From an uncultured Alphaproteobacteria bacterium (lineage in GTDB: Bacteria; Pseudomonadota; Alphaproteobacteria; HIMB59): 64,000 bases of DNA. The DNA lies in contig CABZCN010000001.1 in assembly GCA_902524245.1 (NCBI GenBank), positions 496,001-560,000 on the forward strand. Reading direction: 5' to 3'. Under the pieces are notes generated by a model. That model was given only the letters and a program-made list of their open reading frames with translations. It was not told where the DNA came from and ran no database searches. The translations under genes were made by a program, and so were the position numbers. Below are positions 20,638-31,119 of the stretch, one piece after another. Positions within the stretch are counted from its first letter, which is position 1, and each line of letters begins with the position of its first letter.

Positions 20638-21198
20638 TTAATTTGAAAAATCTTCTTTTATTTCGTGCTTATCTAATTTTGTAGAATTTATGGTTTTCCT
20701 TAAACTGCTAGAAATGTTCGTATATATGATTTTTTTTGTATAATTCCATATAGGTAAATCCTGTTTACTATTACCTAAATAATCAAATTCTAAAATTTTT
20801 AGTTCATCTTTAATAAATTTAACTTTGTTCATCCCAATCATGTTAAAATTGTTCTTTGTACCAAAAGACTCAAAAAAAATTTTTAAATGTTTATGAATTT
20901 GATTGACTAATAATTGATGACTTCCAGAAATGAGATATACAACTCTATGATGATTTTTAACCGTTTTTATGTAACTAATGCTTGCTTTGTTAAATTTTAA
21001 TTTTTCAATCGGAACTATGTAGTCTTTTGAAACCTTTTCTTTTAGGTACGCTTTACCTCTAAATAAGAAAATAATTAAGTAAGAAAAAAGTTTAAGAGGT
21101 CTTTCTTTTAGACATTCAAAAAAAGCTAAGTTAGTTAAATCTTCTTTTATTAAAGTTCCATCTAAATCAACAAATAATATTCTGTTATCATTCATCAT
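20638..21198 (-). CDS. HAD-family phosphatase
   Basis: ILFVDLDGTLIKEDLT motif I; VVYLISGSHQLLV motif II; DYLGNSKQDLPIW. Confidence 0.75.
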   Translation of the reverse strand: MMNDNRILFVDLDGTLIKEDLTNLAFFECLKERPLKLFSYLIIFLFRGKAYLKEKVSKDYIVPIEKLKFNKASISYIKTVKNHHRVVYLISGSHQLLVNQIHKHLKIFFESFGTKNNFNMIGMNKVKFIKDELKILEFDYLGNSKQDLPIWNYTKKIIYTNISSSLRKTINSTKLDKHEIKEDFSN

Positions 21199-21496
21199 CT
21201 CTAAAAAAAGATACTTTAATTGTAATTATATTTTTTGATACATTTTCTTTTATAGAACCTATGCAATCAGCTTTAATCTTGATTGCTTTTTGAAATATCT
21301 CTTCATATATAAGGGCTTTTTGATTAAGTATCTCTTTTTCTTTAAATTTTTTTCTACCCCTTTTTTCTTCAGGATAAATTTCAAAAAAAGACTTTAAGAT
21401 ATCAATATCAAATTTTCTAATAAAACTAATATTTTGGTACCTTTTCATAGGTAAATATTTCTTTTTAGGCGGCTTATTTTTAAATATATCAATCAA
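21188..21496 (-). CDS. Hypothetical protein
   Basis: Short ORF fitted between purH and HAD gene with overlaps on both sides. Confidence 0.45.
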   Translation of the reverse strand: MIDIFKNKPPKKKYLPMKRYQNISFIRKFDIDILKSFFEIYPEEKRGRKKFKEKEILNQKALIYEEIFQKAIKIKADCIGSIKENVSKNIITIKVSFFRDDE

Positions 21497-22956
21497 TGCT
21501 TAAAATGCCGGTCACTCAATTTATAAAAATTTAATTTTAATTTTTTTACTGATTTTTTAATTTGTGAGTCATTTTTTGAACCCATTGGTGAATATATTTC
21601 AATTTTAATTTTTTGTTTTTTTATAAATATCAATGAATCTGTGAATGGAAAAAATGCATCTGAAAATAAATAACCTCTTTTTAGTTTCTTGAAATTATGT
21701 TTCGATTTGAATTTATATAAACAATTTTGAAGAGCATCAATTCTTGATGTCTGCCCACCAGATTGTGAAATCAGACTATCCTCATCAAACAATGCTATTG
21801 CATTTGATTTTATATTTTTAAGAATATTTACAAAAAAATTTATTTTCTCTTTATTGAGTTTATTAATTCCATTGATTGTTTCTATTGATGAATTCTTTAT
21901 ATTAACATCTTGAATTAACGTCCCTCCAAAAAATGTTCTCTTTTCTAACTTTTGATTAAGTTTTTTAATTTTTATAATTCTTAAATTACCTTTTGTTTTG
22001 AGAATTTTTAATGCTTCTCTTTCGTAACTAGGAGCCGCAATTACCTCATAAAAACCTTTCACTAAAAGTTTTGCAGTTTTATTATCAATTTTTTTATTAA
22101 ATGCAACTATACCACCAAAAGCACTTATCTTGTCTCCAGCAAGTGCTTTGTTGTAACAATTTGTCTGTATTTTTCCAATTGATGCACCACATGGGGTATT
22201 GTGTTTAATAATGCTGCAAATATGATTTTTGGTTTTTATCCCAAACGATATTTTAATGGCGGCATCTAAGTCCAATAGATTATTGTAACTAAGTTTCTTA
22301 TTTCCGCTTAGTTGGGTAAAACTATTATCATTTATTTTTGCAACTGCTTTTTGTTGCGGGTTCTCACCATATCTTAATTCATATTCTCTTGAAGTATTCC
22401 CATCGAACCAATTGAAAATCGCTTTGTCATAGCTAGCGATATTTAAAATTGCTTTCTTCGCAAATAACTTTCTTTGAGTTCCTTTGATTGGAAATTGTTT
22501 GATAAAGGTTTTGTAATCTCTTGGATCAGTTATTGTCAAAACTTTTTCAAAGTTTTTTACCCCTGCTCTTATTAAACTATGTCCACCAATATCTATCATT
22601 TCTATGATTTTTGACTTATCTTTAGTGCTATTAACAGTCTTCTCAAATGGATACAGATTAACAAGAAGTAGATCAAAACTAACTATTCCATCACCTTTCA
22701 TCTCTTTAAGGTGACTCCTTTTATTAGTGGCTAATAGCCCACCAAATATTTTAGGATGAAGTGTTTTCACTCTGCCATCTAAAATTTCCTTTTGTTTTGT
22801 GTATTTTGAAATTTCAATAAATGGTATTTTTATTTCTCTTAGGTATTTAGATGTGCCACCTGTTGAGTAAATTGTATATTTTTTTTTAATAAGAAAATCT
22901 GCGATTAAATCTAAATTCGTTTTATCAAAAACTGATATAAGCGCATTCTTTCCCAT
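21493..22956 (-). CDS. purH: Bifunctional AICAR formyltransferase/IMP cyclohydrolase
   Basis: ALISVFDKTNLDLIADFLIKKKYTIYSTGGTSKYL; RYGENPQQKA; C-terminal KLKLNFYKLSDRHFKH. Confidence 0.95.
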   Translation of the reverse strand: MGKNALISVFDKTNLDLIADFLIKKKYTIYSTGGTSKYLREIKIPFIEISKYTKQKEILDGRVKTLHPKIFGGLLATNKRSHLKEMKGDGIVSFDLLLVNLYPFEKTVNSTKDKSKIIEMIDIGGHSLIRAGVKNFEKVLTITDPRDYKTFIKQFPIKGTQRKLFAKKAILNIASYDKAIFNWFDGNTSREYELRYGENPQQKAVAKINDNSFTQLSGNKKLSYNNLLDLDAAIKISFGIKTKNHICSIIKHNTPCGASIGKIQTNCYNKALAGDKISAFGGIVAFNKKIDNKTAKLLVKGFYEVIAAPSYEREALKILKTKGNLRIIKIKKLNQKLEKRTFFGGTLIQDVNIKNSSIETINGINKLNKEKINFFVNILKNIKSNAIALFDEDSLISQSGGQTSRIDALQNCLYKFKSKHNFKKLKRGYLFSDAFFPFTDSLIFIKKQKIKIEIYSPMGSKNDSQIKKSVKKLKLNFYKLSDRHFKH

Positions 22957-23612
22957 TAATTAAAATTTTCTAACATTTTATTTGTTGAAGATATTAAATC
23001 ACCCTGATTAAACAAAAACGATCCTGCTACTAAAATATCTGCTCCAGCTTCGATACATATCTTCCCAGTTTCAAAATTAATTCCACCGTCAATTTCAACC
23101 TCAACATTCATATTATTTTGTTTAATTTGATTAGAAATATTTTTAATCTTATCAACTTGATTGTTCATAAATTTTTGTCCACTAAATCCAGGTTCGACTG
23201 TCATTATTGTAACTTGATCTATTAAATCCAAGTATGGTAAAATTTCTGACCAATTTGTTCTTGGTTTAATCGCTAGTCCACATTTGATACCCTTGTTTTT
23301 AATCTTTGATATAATTTTTTTAATATCTTCATCAATTTCATAATGAAAAGTAATTATATCAGAGCCTGCCTTTATATATTCATCTAAGAACTTATCGACT
23401 CTATTAATCATTAAATGTACATCAAAAATTTTTTTTGAGAACTTCCTTACATCTGAGATAAATTTAGCGCCAAAAGTTAAATTAGGAACAAAGTCTCCGT
23501 CCATCACATCAAAATGAATATATTCAGCTTTAGACTTATCAAGGTCCACAATTATTTTTTCAATATTAGAAAATGAACCACCTAAAATCGATGGGGATAT
23601 TTTTACTTTCAT
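22956..23612 (-). CDS. rpe: Ribulose-phosphate 3-epimerase
   Basis: ISPSILGGSFSNI, IHFDVMDGDFVPNLTFG, MTVEPGFSGQKF, EIDGGINFETG. Confidence 0.95.
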   Translation of the reverse strand: MKVKISPSILGGSFSNIEKIIVDLDKSKAEYIHFDVMDGDFVPNLTFGAKFISDVRKFSKKIFDVHLMINRVDKFLDEYIKAGSDIITFHYEIDEDIKKIISKIKNKGIKCGLAIKPRTNWSEILPYLDLIDQVTIMTVEPGFSGQKFMNNQVDKIKNISNQIKQNNMNVEVEIDGGINFETGKICIEAGADILVAGSFLFNQGDLISSTNKMLENFN

Positions 23613-24667
23613 TATATTTTCTCTAAAACTGACACAAAAAAAATATCAGATCCTCCTATATTTTTAAAGGTAAGAGGATTTATAAAATACCCATTTTGTC
23701 TTTTTATCATCTTATTTGATACTACATCGTGTATTTTAACATTTTGATGTTTTTGGATTATTTTATCAATGACATCGATTGTCTCAAAAGGATGAAAAGA
23801 ACAAACAATATATACTAAAAAACCACCTAAATTAAGAATCTCTAATGATTTTTCTAACATCTTGAATTGTATTTTTTGATGTTTTTTGATCAGTGATTGA
23901 TCAATTTTTATTGTCACATCTGGATTTCTTCTAAAAGTTCCCAACGCACTACAGGGTGCATCTAATAAAATTGAATTATATTTGTCAGTAAATTTTTCAT
24001 CTAGAAAATCAACTTTGTGAATATCTAGCTTTAAATTTAATCGAATGAGGTTTTCTTTGAACTTATTTATTTGGTTTTGTGATTTGTCTATTGACAATAC
24101 ATTAAATCCTAATGAATTTAATAATATACTTTTCCCTCCAGGCGCAGCACATATATCAATTAAGTTTTTATCCTTAAAAAAAATATGTGTCGCCTTTATT
24201 GCTTCAAAATTACCAATATCTTGAACAATACATCCCTTTAAAATTTTTTTATCTAACATAAATACTCTCTTGCAGTAAACCGCGCTATTCTTATCTGTCA
24301 AACTTATTTGATAATTTTTAGGTTTCTTAAATATTGCACTATAAATATAATCTCTTATTGATTTACTTGAAAATATTTTATCAATTACAGTTTTAAATTC
24401 TGGATAAATATATTTTTCATATTTAATATCATTTATATTTTTTAAAATATTTCTTAAAACAGCATTAACCAACTTTTCTTTTTTATATTCTTTACTAACT
24501 TCTACTGCATCATTAACTATGGCGTAATTAGGCTTATTTGAGAAACTTATTAGAGTAAGACTAATTTTTAAAATATTTTTTATGTTATTTGGTGTTCGAT
24601 CATTTATATATTTTTCGAGTATACGATTATGATTCTCAAAGTTTCTATAATATTCTTGGATGATCAA
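23612..24667 (-). CDS. rsmB: 16S rRNA m5C methyltransferase RsmB/NOP-like, with NusB-like N-terminus
   Basis: NLIDICAAPGGKSILL, ILLDAPCSALGTFRRNPDV, LVYIVCSFHPFE. The homologous frame continues upstream of the annotated TTG start. Confidence 0.85.
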   Translation of the reverse strand: MIIQEYYRNFENHNRILEKYINDRTPNNIKNILKISLTLISFSNKPNYAIVNDAVEVSKEYKKEKLVNAVLRNILKNINDIKYEKYIYPEFKTVIDKIFSSKSIRDYIYSAIFKKPKNYQISLTDKNSAVYCKRVFMLDKKILKGCIVQDIGNFEAIKATHIFFKDKNLIDICAAPGGKSILLNSLGFNVLSIDKSQNQINKFKENLIRLNLKLDIHKVDFLDEKFTDKYNSILLDAPCSALGTFRRNPDVTIKIDQSLIKKHQKIQFKMLEKSLEILNLGGFLVYIVCSFHPFETIDVIDKIIQKHQNVKIHDVVSNKMIKRQNGYFINPLTFKNIGGSDIFFVSVLEKI

Positions 24668-24776
24668 AAATAAAAAATTTCTTTTTATGGATGGAAATGT
24701 ATTTACAACATGGTCAATACTATTTCCCTGTTCAATTCTTTTGATTGAATTGAATACGTTTTTAGTGTCCGATGAG

Positions 24777-26702
24777 CTAGATATTTTTAGACCCGTCTAT
24801 TAAAGATTTCACAACACTTGGATCCGCTAATGTTGATGTGTCACCTAATTGGTCTTCTTCTTTAGATGCTATCTTTCGTAAAATTCTTCTCATTATTTTA
24901 CCAGATCTTGTCTTTGGAAGACCTGGAGAAAACTGTAATTTATCTGGTGTAGCTATAGGCCCAATTTTCTTTCTTATCCATAATATAAGATCTTCCTTTA
25001 AATCTTCATTCACATTAACACCGGTGTTTGTTGTTACATAAGCGTAAATGCCTTGGCCTTTTATATCATGAGGGTAGCCCACTACCGCCGCTTCGGAAAC
25101 TAATTCATGTTCAACAAATGCACTTTCAATCTCTGCAGTTCCCAGCAAATGTCCAGACACATTGATACAATCATCTACTCTTCCAGTTATCCAATAAAAG
25201 CCATCTTTATCTCTTCGACATCCATCTCCTGTAAAATACTTCCCTTTGAATTGACTGAAATAAGTATCAATAAAACGCTGGTGATCGCCATAAACTGTTC
25301 TCATCTGACCCGGCCAACTATCTAAAATGCATAGCTTACCTTCACATTCACCCTCTAAAATATTTCCATTATCATCAACTATTGCGGCTTCAATTCCAAA
25401 ATATGGTTGAGTCGCACTTCCTGGCTTAAGTTTAGAAACACCAGGAATTGGTGAAATTAAATGCCCCCCGGTTTCCGTTTGCCACCAAGTATCAATAACT
25501 GGACATTTGTCCTTACCAACTATCGATGAATACCAATTCCATGCCTCAGGGTTTATTGGTTCACCAACTGTTCCTAAAATCCTCAAAGAACTTAAATCAC
25601 ACTTTTCTATATACGAATTTCCCTCTTTCATTAAAGATCTCAATACAGTTGGTGCTGTGTAAAAAATATTGACTTTGTACTTGTCACAAACTTCCCAAAA
25701 ACGAGAGAAATCAGGATAATTAGGCACTCCTTCAAATAATAATGTTTTGCCTCCGTTAGCTAAAGGCCCATAGACTGAATAAGAGTGTCCTGTGATCCAA
25801 CCTGCGTCTGCTGTACACCAGTAGATATCCCCTGGATGATAATCAAAAGAATACTTATGCGTAAATGATGCATAAACCAAATACCCCCCTGAAGTATGAA
25901 GAACTCCTTTTGGCTTACCAGTAGAACCAGATGTATATAAAATGAAAAGAGGATCTTCTGCATTCATTGATACGCATTCACATTGATCATCAACTTCTTT
26001 AACTAACTCATCATAATAAAAATTATTATCTTTATGTAATTTGTCTTGAGTATTTGTATATCGAATAACAAGAGTTTTTATAGAGCCATCACAATTCTCT
26101 AAAGCTGCGTTAATATATTTTTTAAGTGGAATTATTTTTCCACCTCGAACACCTTCATCAGCAGTAATTACAAATTGAGATTTGCAATCTTTAATTCGTC
26201 CTGCAATTGACTCGGGGGCGAAGCCTCCAAATATTACTGAATGTATTGCACCTATTCTTGCACAAGCTAACATAGCAAATGCAACTTCAGGAATCATAGT
26301 TAAATAAATTGTTACAACATCACCTTTTTGCACGCCAAGTTTTTTTAAAACATTTGCAAATTTGCTTACTTCTGATTTCAGTTCTCTATAAGTGTATGTT
26401 CTATTTTTACTAGTATCATCTCCTTCCCAAATAACTGCAATTTCATTTGGTTGTGTTTCCGCATGTCTATCAACACAGTTATAACAAACGTTTAATTCAC
26501 CATCCTCAAACCATTTTATAGATATGTTACCGTCGTAGTTGGTGTTTTTAACTTTAGTGAAATCTTTAGACCAAGTTAATTGAGATTTTGCCACTTTGGA
26601 CCAGAATTGCTCTTTATTACTAAAAGACTCTGCATACATCTCTTCATATTTTTCTTTTGATAACAGTGGATTAGATAATTTAAATTCTCTCATTTTCTTC
26701 AC
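24777..26702 (-). CDS. acs: Acetyl-CoA synthetase
   Basis: [87 protein letters not shown]. Confidence 0.96.
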   Translation of the reverse strand: MKKMREFKLSNPLLSKEKYEEMYAESFSNKEQFWSKVAKSQLTWSKDFTKVKNTNYDGNISIKWFEDGELNVCYNCVDRHAETQPNEIAVIWEGDDTSKNRTYTYRELKSEVSKFANVLKKLGVQKGDVVTIYLTMIPEVAFAMLACARIGAIHSVIFGGFAPESIAGRIKDCKSQFVITADEGVRGGKIIPLKKYINAALENCDGSIKTLVIRYTNTQDKLHKDNNFYYDELVKEVDDQCECVSMNAEDPLFILYTSGSTGKPKGVLHTSGGYLVYASFTHKYSFDYHPGDIYWCTADAGWITGHSYSVYGPLANGGKTLLFEGVPNYPDFSRFWEVCDKYKVNIFYTAPTVLRSLMKEGNSYIEKCDLSSLRILGTVGEPINPEAWNWYSSIVGKDKCPVIDTWWQTETGGHLISPIPGVSKLKPGSATQPYFGIEAAIVDDNGNILEGECEGKLCILDSWPGQMRTVYGDHQRFIDTYFSQFKGKYFTGDGCRRDKDGFYWITGRVDDCINVSGHLLGTAEIESAFVEHELVSEAAVVGYPHDIKGQGIYAYVTTNTGVNVNEDLKEDLILWIRKKIGPIATPDKLQFSPGLPKTRSGKIMRRILRKIASKEEDQLGDTSTLADPSVVKSLIDGSKNI

Positions 26703-27108
26703 TCATCTTAATTAATTTCTTCCATTGCTTCAATGTTACAGGCATCACACTTAATCTCGCTTGTTTTACAAGCGGAAAATCTTTGAAAAATGGGTCTGCT
26801 TTTATTTCTGATAAGTAAACTTCATTTAGATCTTTTACATAGGTTACGTCAACCATTCCAAATATTCCTTTTTTATCTGTGTGATCTGGATAATATTCCT
26901 TAGTAACTCTCACTATTCCCTTAATGGCTTTTTCTGTTACTGAGTGATAAAACAGACACTCATCTCCTTTTCTCATCTTTTTCATATTATTTGCTGCCTG
27001 GTAATTTCTCACACCGTCCCAATGTTCAGTTTTTTTCTTTTTTTGTTGATCCCATGACCAAGAACTAGGCTCTGATTTAAGAAGCCAATAATTTTTAGAA
27101 GTGTTCAT
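26680..27108 (-). CDS. EVE domain protein
   Basis: [44 protein letters not shown]. Confidence 0.92.
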   Translation of the reverse strand: MNTSKNYWLLKSEPSSWSWDQQKKKKTEHWDGVRNYQAANNMKKMRKGDECLFYHSVTEKAIKGIVRVTKEYYPDHTDKKGIFGMVDVTYVKDLNEVYLSEIKADPFFKDFPLVKQARLSVMPVTLKQWKKLIKMSEENERI

Positions 27109-28111
27109 GAATTAATATATTAGGTGATGGTCTTGTATTGTAATTATTAAGCTTGATTTTTCTAGTCTTCATATATTCGATAGCGTTCCAACCAATCATT
27201 GCAGCGTTGTCGGTACATAAAGATAAAGGTACCTGATGATAATTAAGTTTCTTTGTTGAAATAAGTTTTTGAAGCTCGGTATTTAAATATTTATTTGCTG
27301 CTACTCCACCACAAATAGAAAAATCATTAATTTTAATATTTTCTTTTTGTAAGAGTTTAATACTATTTAATATTTTAATTTCTAACACTTTAGATACAGT
27401 ATGTTGAAATGAAGCTGAAAAGTCTCTCAGAAATGATTTTGTTTTTTTATTATTTTTGATGGTATTTAGCGCTGCTGTCTTTAAACCTGAAAAAGAAAAA
27501 TCACAATTATTTTTTTTTGTTAAAGGCATTGGGAGTTTAAACTTCTCAACATTGCCACCTAATGCTAAGTGTTCTATTTCTGGTCCTCCAGGGTACCCCA
27601 ACCCTAAACCTCTAGCCACTTTATCAAAACACTCACCTGCTGAGTCATCAATTGTTGATCCAAGAGTGATAAAACTTTTTGAATTTTTAACCAATACTAA
27701 TGCAGTATTTCCTCCAGAAACGAGTAGACATAAATATGGAAACTTAATTTCAGATACAAGTCGAGGCGATAATAAATGTGCTTGTAAATGATTAATGGGA
27801 ACAAGTTTGACGTTTTTAGATATTGACAAACCTTTTGCAAAAGATGATCCCACAATTAATCCACCAATAAGCCCAGGTCCAAATGTTGCAGCAACTGCTG
27901 AAATTTTGGAAAAATTAATTTTTTTAATTGATTTACCTAATATATCTAGAATTTCTAAATGCTGTCGTGCTGCCATTTCGGGTATGACCCCCCCAAGATC
28001 TTTATGAAATTTCCTATGGTTAATTGTTTCATGAAACTCAACAGTTTTATCATCATTTACAATTGCTATAGATGTATCATCACAAGAACTTTCTATTGCT
28101 AAAACTTTCAT
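27095..28111 (-). CDS. tsaD: tRNA N6-threonylcarbamoyladenosine protein TsaD
   Basis: VLAIESSCDDTSIAIV; INHLQAHLLSPRL; CGGVAANKYLN. Confidence 0.96.
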   Translation of the reverse strand: MKVLAIESSCDDTSIAIVNDDKTVEFHETINHRKFHKDLGGVIPEMAARQHLEILDILGKSIKKINFSKISAVAATFGPGLIGGLIVGSSFAKGLSISKNVKLVPINHLQAHLLSPRLVSEIKFPYLCLLVSGGNTALVLVKNSKSFITLGSTIDDSAGECFDKVARGLGLGYPGGPEIEHLALGGNVEKFKLPMPLTKKNNCDFSFSGLKTAALNTIKNNKKTKSFLRDFSASFQHTVSKVLEIKILNSIKLLQKENIKINDFSICGGVAANKYLNTELQKLISTKKLNYHQVPLSLCTDNAAMIGWNAIEYMKTRKIKLNNYNTRPSPNILIHEHF

Positions 28112-28140
28112 TATTATAAAAAAATATAGATTCTTATTGA

Positions 28141-28932
28141 ATGTCTGAAAATCAAAAAAATGAAAGTAAAAAAAGTTTTCTACAACGAAATCTTTTCCTA
28201 ATAGTAATATTTTTGATCGTTATAACTGTTGCAGGGGTCTACTTGTATCGAAATAACCTTTTAATATTTGATGAGACTCAAATCAGTAAATTAAATCAAG
28301 GAACTCAATCACCAAATATTCAAAAAGAAATAACACCTATTAATGATCTAAATAACAAAGAGCTGGAAGATAAAGTAGATCGTCTTGAGTCTCTCATACT
28401 AGAGTTAGCAAAAAATGTTCAAGAAATACCCCAAACTACTGTTGTTGAGCCAGAGCAACAACAAATTACATTATCCAATGATGAGGCATATGAATTAATT
28501 TTGTCTATAAATCAGATTATAATTAATATTGATCAACAACAAATTCGAAATAAAAATATTCAAAAACTTCAAAATCAATATTTATTTTTTAATGAAGAAA
28601 AACTTAAAGAATTACTCACTATTCCAGACTATACATATTCAGTTCAGCAATTACAGATTAATGAAAATACATATGTACAAAATGAGTTTATGAAACGAAA
28701 TAATTTTCAATGGCTTAAAAGAATTATTGAAAATATATTTGAAATTCAGATAACAAAAAATTCATTAGAACCCTTACCATCGTTTATTAATGCAATGCAT
28801 AATCGACAATATACAAAGGCGATAATTGAATACGAGAAATTAAATGCTAATCAAAAAATATTTTTTAAATCTTCTTATGAGCTAGCTCAAATCTATAACG
28901 ATAACCAAATTTTTTTAGAGAACATGATTTAA
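28141..28932 (+). CDS. Mitofilin/HemX-like membrane-anchored coiled-coil protein
   Basis: Single N-terminal TM helix, coiled coil, immediately upstream of a HemY-like gene. Confidence 0.45.
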   Translation: MSENQKNESKKSFLQRNLFLIVIFLIVITVAGVYLYRNNLLIFDETQISKLNQGTQSPNIQKEITPINDLNNKELEDKVDRLESLILELAKNVQEIPQTTVVEPEQQQITLSNDEAYELILSINQIIINIDQQQIRNKNIQKLQNQYLFFNEEKLKELLTIPDYTYSVQQLQINENTYVQNEFMKRNNFQWLKRIIENIFEIQITKNSLEPLPSFINAMHNRQYTKAIIEYEKLNANQKIFFKSSYELAQIYNDNQIFLENMI

Positions 28933-29363
28933 TGATAAGACTTCTAATAATTTTAATAATTTTTATAAGTGGTTACGGTTTTCTTTTTTATCTGTTTAAC
29001 AATGCTGGCAATCTTTCACTCGTTTTAGGCATTTGGCAACTGAGCATTCCCATTGTCCAATTACTTTTTGTCTTAATAACATTTATTATTCTTGTAATTT
29101 TGTTTTCTTATGCATTTACAAAGCTTTTTATTTATCCACGAGCTGCATATATGCGCTACAAATCCTCAAATGAGCAAAAAGGTCTTGAACATTTAAGAGA
29201 GACATTAGTTGCAATAACGGAGGGCAATACAGACAAAGCTACACAAAGTCAGAAAAAATTTAAAAAATATTTAGGTAAAGATCCTTTAAACAAAATATTA
29301 CAAACGCAAATTAAAAAAACAAAGGATCTAAAAATAGTTAATGTTGAAAAAGGCTCGGATTAA
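28932..29363 (+). CDS. HemY-like N-terminal domain protein (short)
   Basis: Two TM helices followed by RAAYMRYKSSNEQKGLEHLRETLVAITEGNTDKATQSQKK; the long TPR region is absent. Confidence 0.55.
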   Translation: MIRLLIILIIFISGYGFLFYLFNNAGNLSLVLGIWQLSIPIVQLLFVLITFIILVILFSYAFTKLFIYPRAAYMRYKSSNEQKGLEHLRETLVAITEGNTDKATQSQKKFKKYLGKDPLNKILQTQIKKTKDLKIVNVEKGSD

Positions 29364-30244
29364 TTTAAAAAAATTACTCCTGCTCCAAAACAAGTAAGAG
29401 TAGCGCCTATCACTGCTAGATGCCCTGCATAATTTTTAGTAACAATCCACAATATCGGTATTATCATAATTGGCATTGTGCTTGATAAAGTTGAAATAAT
29501 TCCAGGATCTCCATTTTTAAGAGCAATTATTAACATAGTCATTCCAACGCCCATTCCCATAAAGCCAAGAAAAATACTATAAAATGTTTTTTTAACGTCT
29601 TTCATCCTTTCTAAAAGATTATTATTTTTCAGAAATCCTAAGCTAAAAAACATCAATATCGCTGCAATTAAAACTCTCACATAAGACACAATGATAGGGT
29701 CTGTTACCTCAAGCGCAGGTTTCATAAGAATGATTCCAATAGCCTGACACAGTGCTAGACCAACACCTGCAATCAGTCCAATATATTTGTTGCCTTGAAT
29801 GTTTTCTAAGTCATCATCAGCAATTGTTCGATTAAATTGTATTGCAACTATAATTCCAAAAAAAATTAAAATGCATCCGAAGAGCTCGATCATAGAGGGA
29901 AGTGTTTGTAAAAATATTTCAGCTAAAATGATAGTAAAGGGTATTTGCAAAGAAAATAATAAAGCTTGCCTTCTTGGCCCAAGTCTTTTGAGGCAAACAA
30001 ATAAAAAAGTATCTCCTATTATAATGCCAATTACAGAAGATAAAAATATTGCTATAAATACTGATTTATTAAAATAAATTGGATCCCAATTAATTACAAT
30101 GTAGGGTAAAAAAAGTACTATTATTCCTAATAGCCTTAAAAGATTATAATTATAACTTCCAAAATATCTGACAATTCTAGTAGCAGATAAAGCAACCATT
30201 GACCACGTAGCCGCAGCACCAATTGCTAAGATATATCCAATCAC
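29360..30244 (-). CDS. EamA/DMT-family transporter
   Basis: About ten hydrophobic helices in two EamA-like halves. Confidence 0.85.
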   Translation of the reverse strand: MIGYILAIGAAATWSMVALSATRIVRYFGSYNYNLLRLLGIIVLFLPYIVINWDPIYFNKSVFIAIFLSSVIGIIIGDTFLFVCLKRLGPRRQALLFSLQIPFTIILAEIFLQTLPSMIELFGCILIFFGIIVAIQFNRTIADDDLENIQGNKYIGLIAGVGLALCQAIGIILMKPALEVTDPIIVSYVRVLIAAILMFFSLGFLKNNNLLERMKDVKKTFYSIFLGFMGMGVGMTMLIIALKNGDPGIISTLSSTMPIMIIPILWIVTKNYAGHLAVIGATLTCFGAGVIFLN

Positions 30245-30289
30245 GCGAGGATCTTAATGACAAATTAAAAAAATGATATGTTAAATTAG

Positions 30290-30320
30290 TAAAAAAAAAG
30301 GGGCCAATAATGACCCCTCA
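30290..30320 (-). terminator. Rho-independent terminator of the Bax-inhibitor-1-like gene
   Basis: GGGGCCAATAATGACCCCT inverted repeat followed on the minus strand by a T-run. Confidence 0.75.
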
Positions 30321-30340
30321 TAATTAAATTTGAAATTTAT

Positions 30341-31048
30341 TTATCTTCTTTGACCAAATAACTGCATCAACATTATGAATAGGTTTATAAAGTCTAAGTA
30401 TAATGTTAGTGCACCCATGATTGCAGCTTTTCCTGCAAATGCAGTTCCAGCAACTTGATAATAAGTTGATTTAATTCTTTGAGTATCGTAAGCAGTTAAA
30501 CCCACAAACACTAAAACACCCACACAAGAAATTACAAACTGCATCGCTGAACTTTGTAAAAAAATATTTACAATACTAGCAATAATAATTCCAATGAGCC
30601 CCATTATAAGAAATGAACCAAACTTGGTTAAATCTCTTTTAGTTGCATATCCATAGATGCTCATTGCAGCAAATGTACAGCTTGTGATTAAAAATACTCT
30701 AACAATGCTGACACCAGTGAAAACTATGAATATATAAGACAATGAAATTCCCATCACAGCAGCGAAGGCCCAAAATGTCATTTGAGCTGCAGAGGTAGAC
30801 ATTTTTTGTAATCTTGCACCTAAAAAGAAAATAAATCCAAGTGGAGCGAGCATTACAACCCATTGAAGTGCTGTGCCATAAATAGCCCCCATTAAAGTAG
30901 GAGACTGAGAAAATCCCCATGCCACTAAACCACTTATCGCTAAACCAGAGGTCATGTAATTATAGACTTTCATCATATAATCTCTTAAGCCCTGATCTAT
31001 AGCTGTAGATTGTGACTGCGAATATGTATTTTGTTTTAATTCGACCAT
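30341..31048 (-). CDS. Bax inhibitor-1/YccA family protein
   Basis: Seven TM helices; LTAYDTQRIKSTYYQ and ALTLYLDFINLFIMLMQLFGQRR. Confidence 0.92.
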   Translation of the reverse strand: MVELKQNTYSQSQSTAIDQGLRDYMMKVYNYMTSGLAISGLVAWGFSQSPTLMGAIYGTALQWVVMLAPLGFIFFLGARLQKMSTSAAQMTFWAFAAVMGISLSYIFIVFTGVSIVRVFLITSCTFAAMSIYGYATKRDLTKFGSFLIMGLIGIIIASIVNIFLQSSAMQFVISCVGVLVFVGLTAYDTQRIKSTYYQVAGTAFAGKAAIMGALTLYLDFINLFIMLMQLFGQRR

Positions 31049-31119
31049 TATTTCTCCTTAATTATTTTTAATATGGCTATTATCTTGATATTTTTCAAGT
31101 AAAACCGTATGAATCTTTT

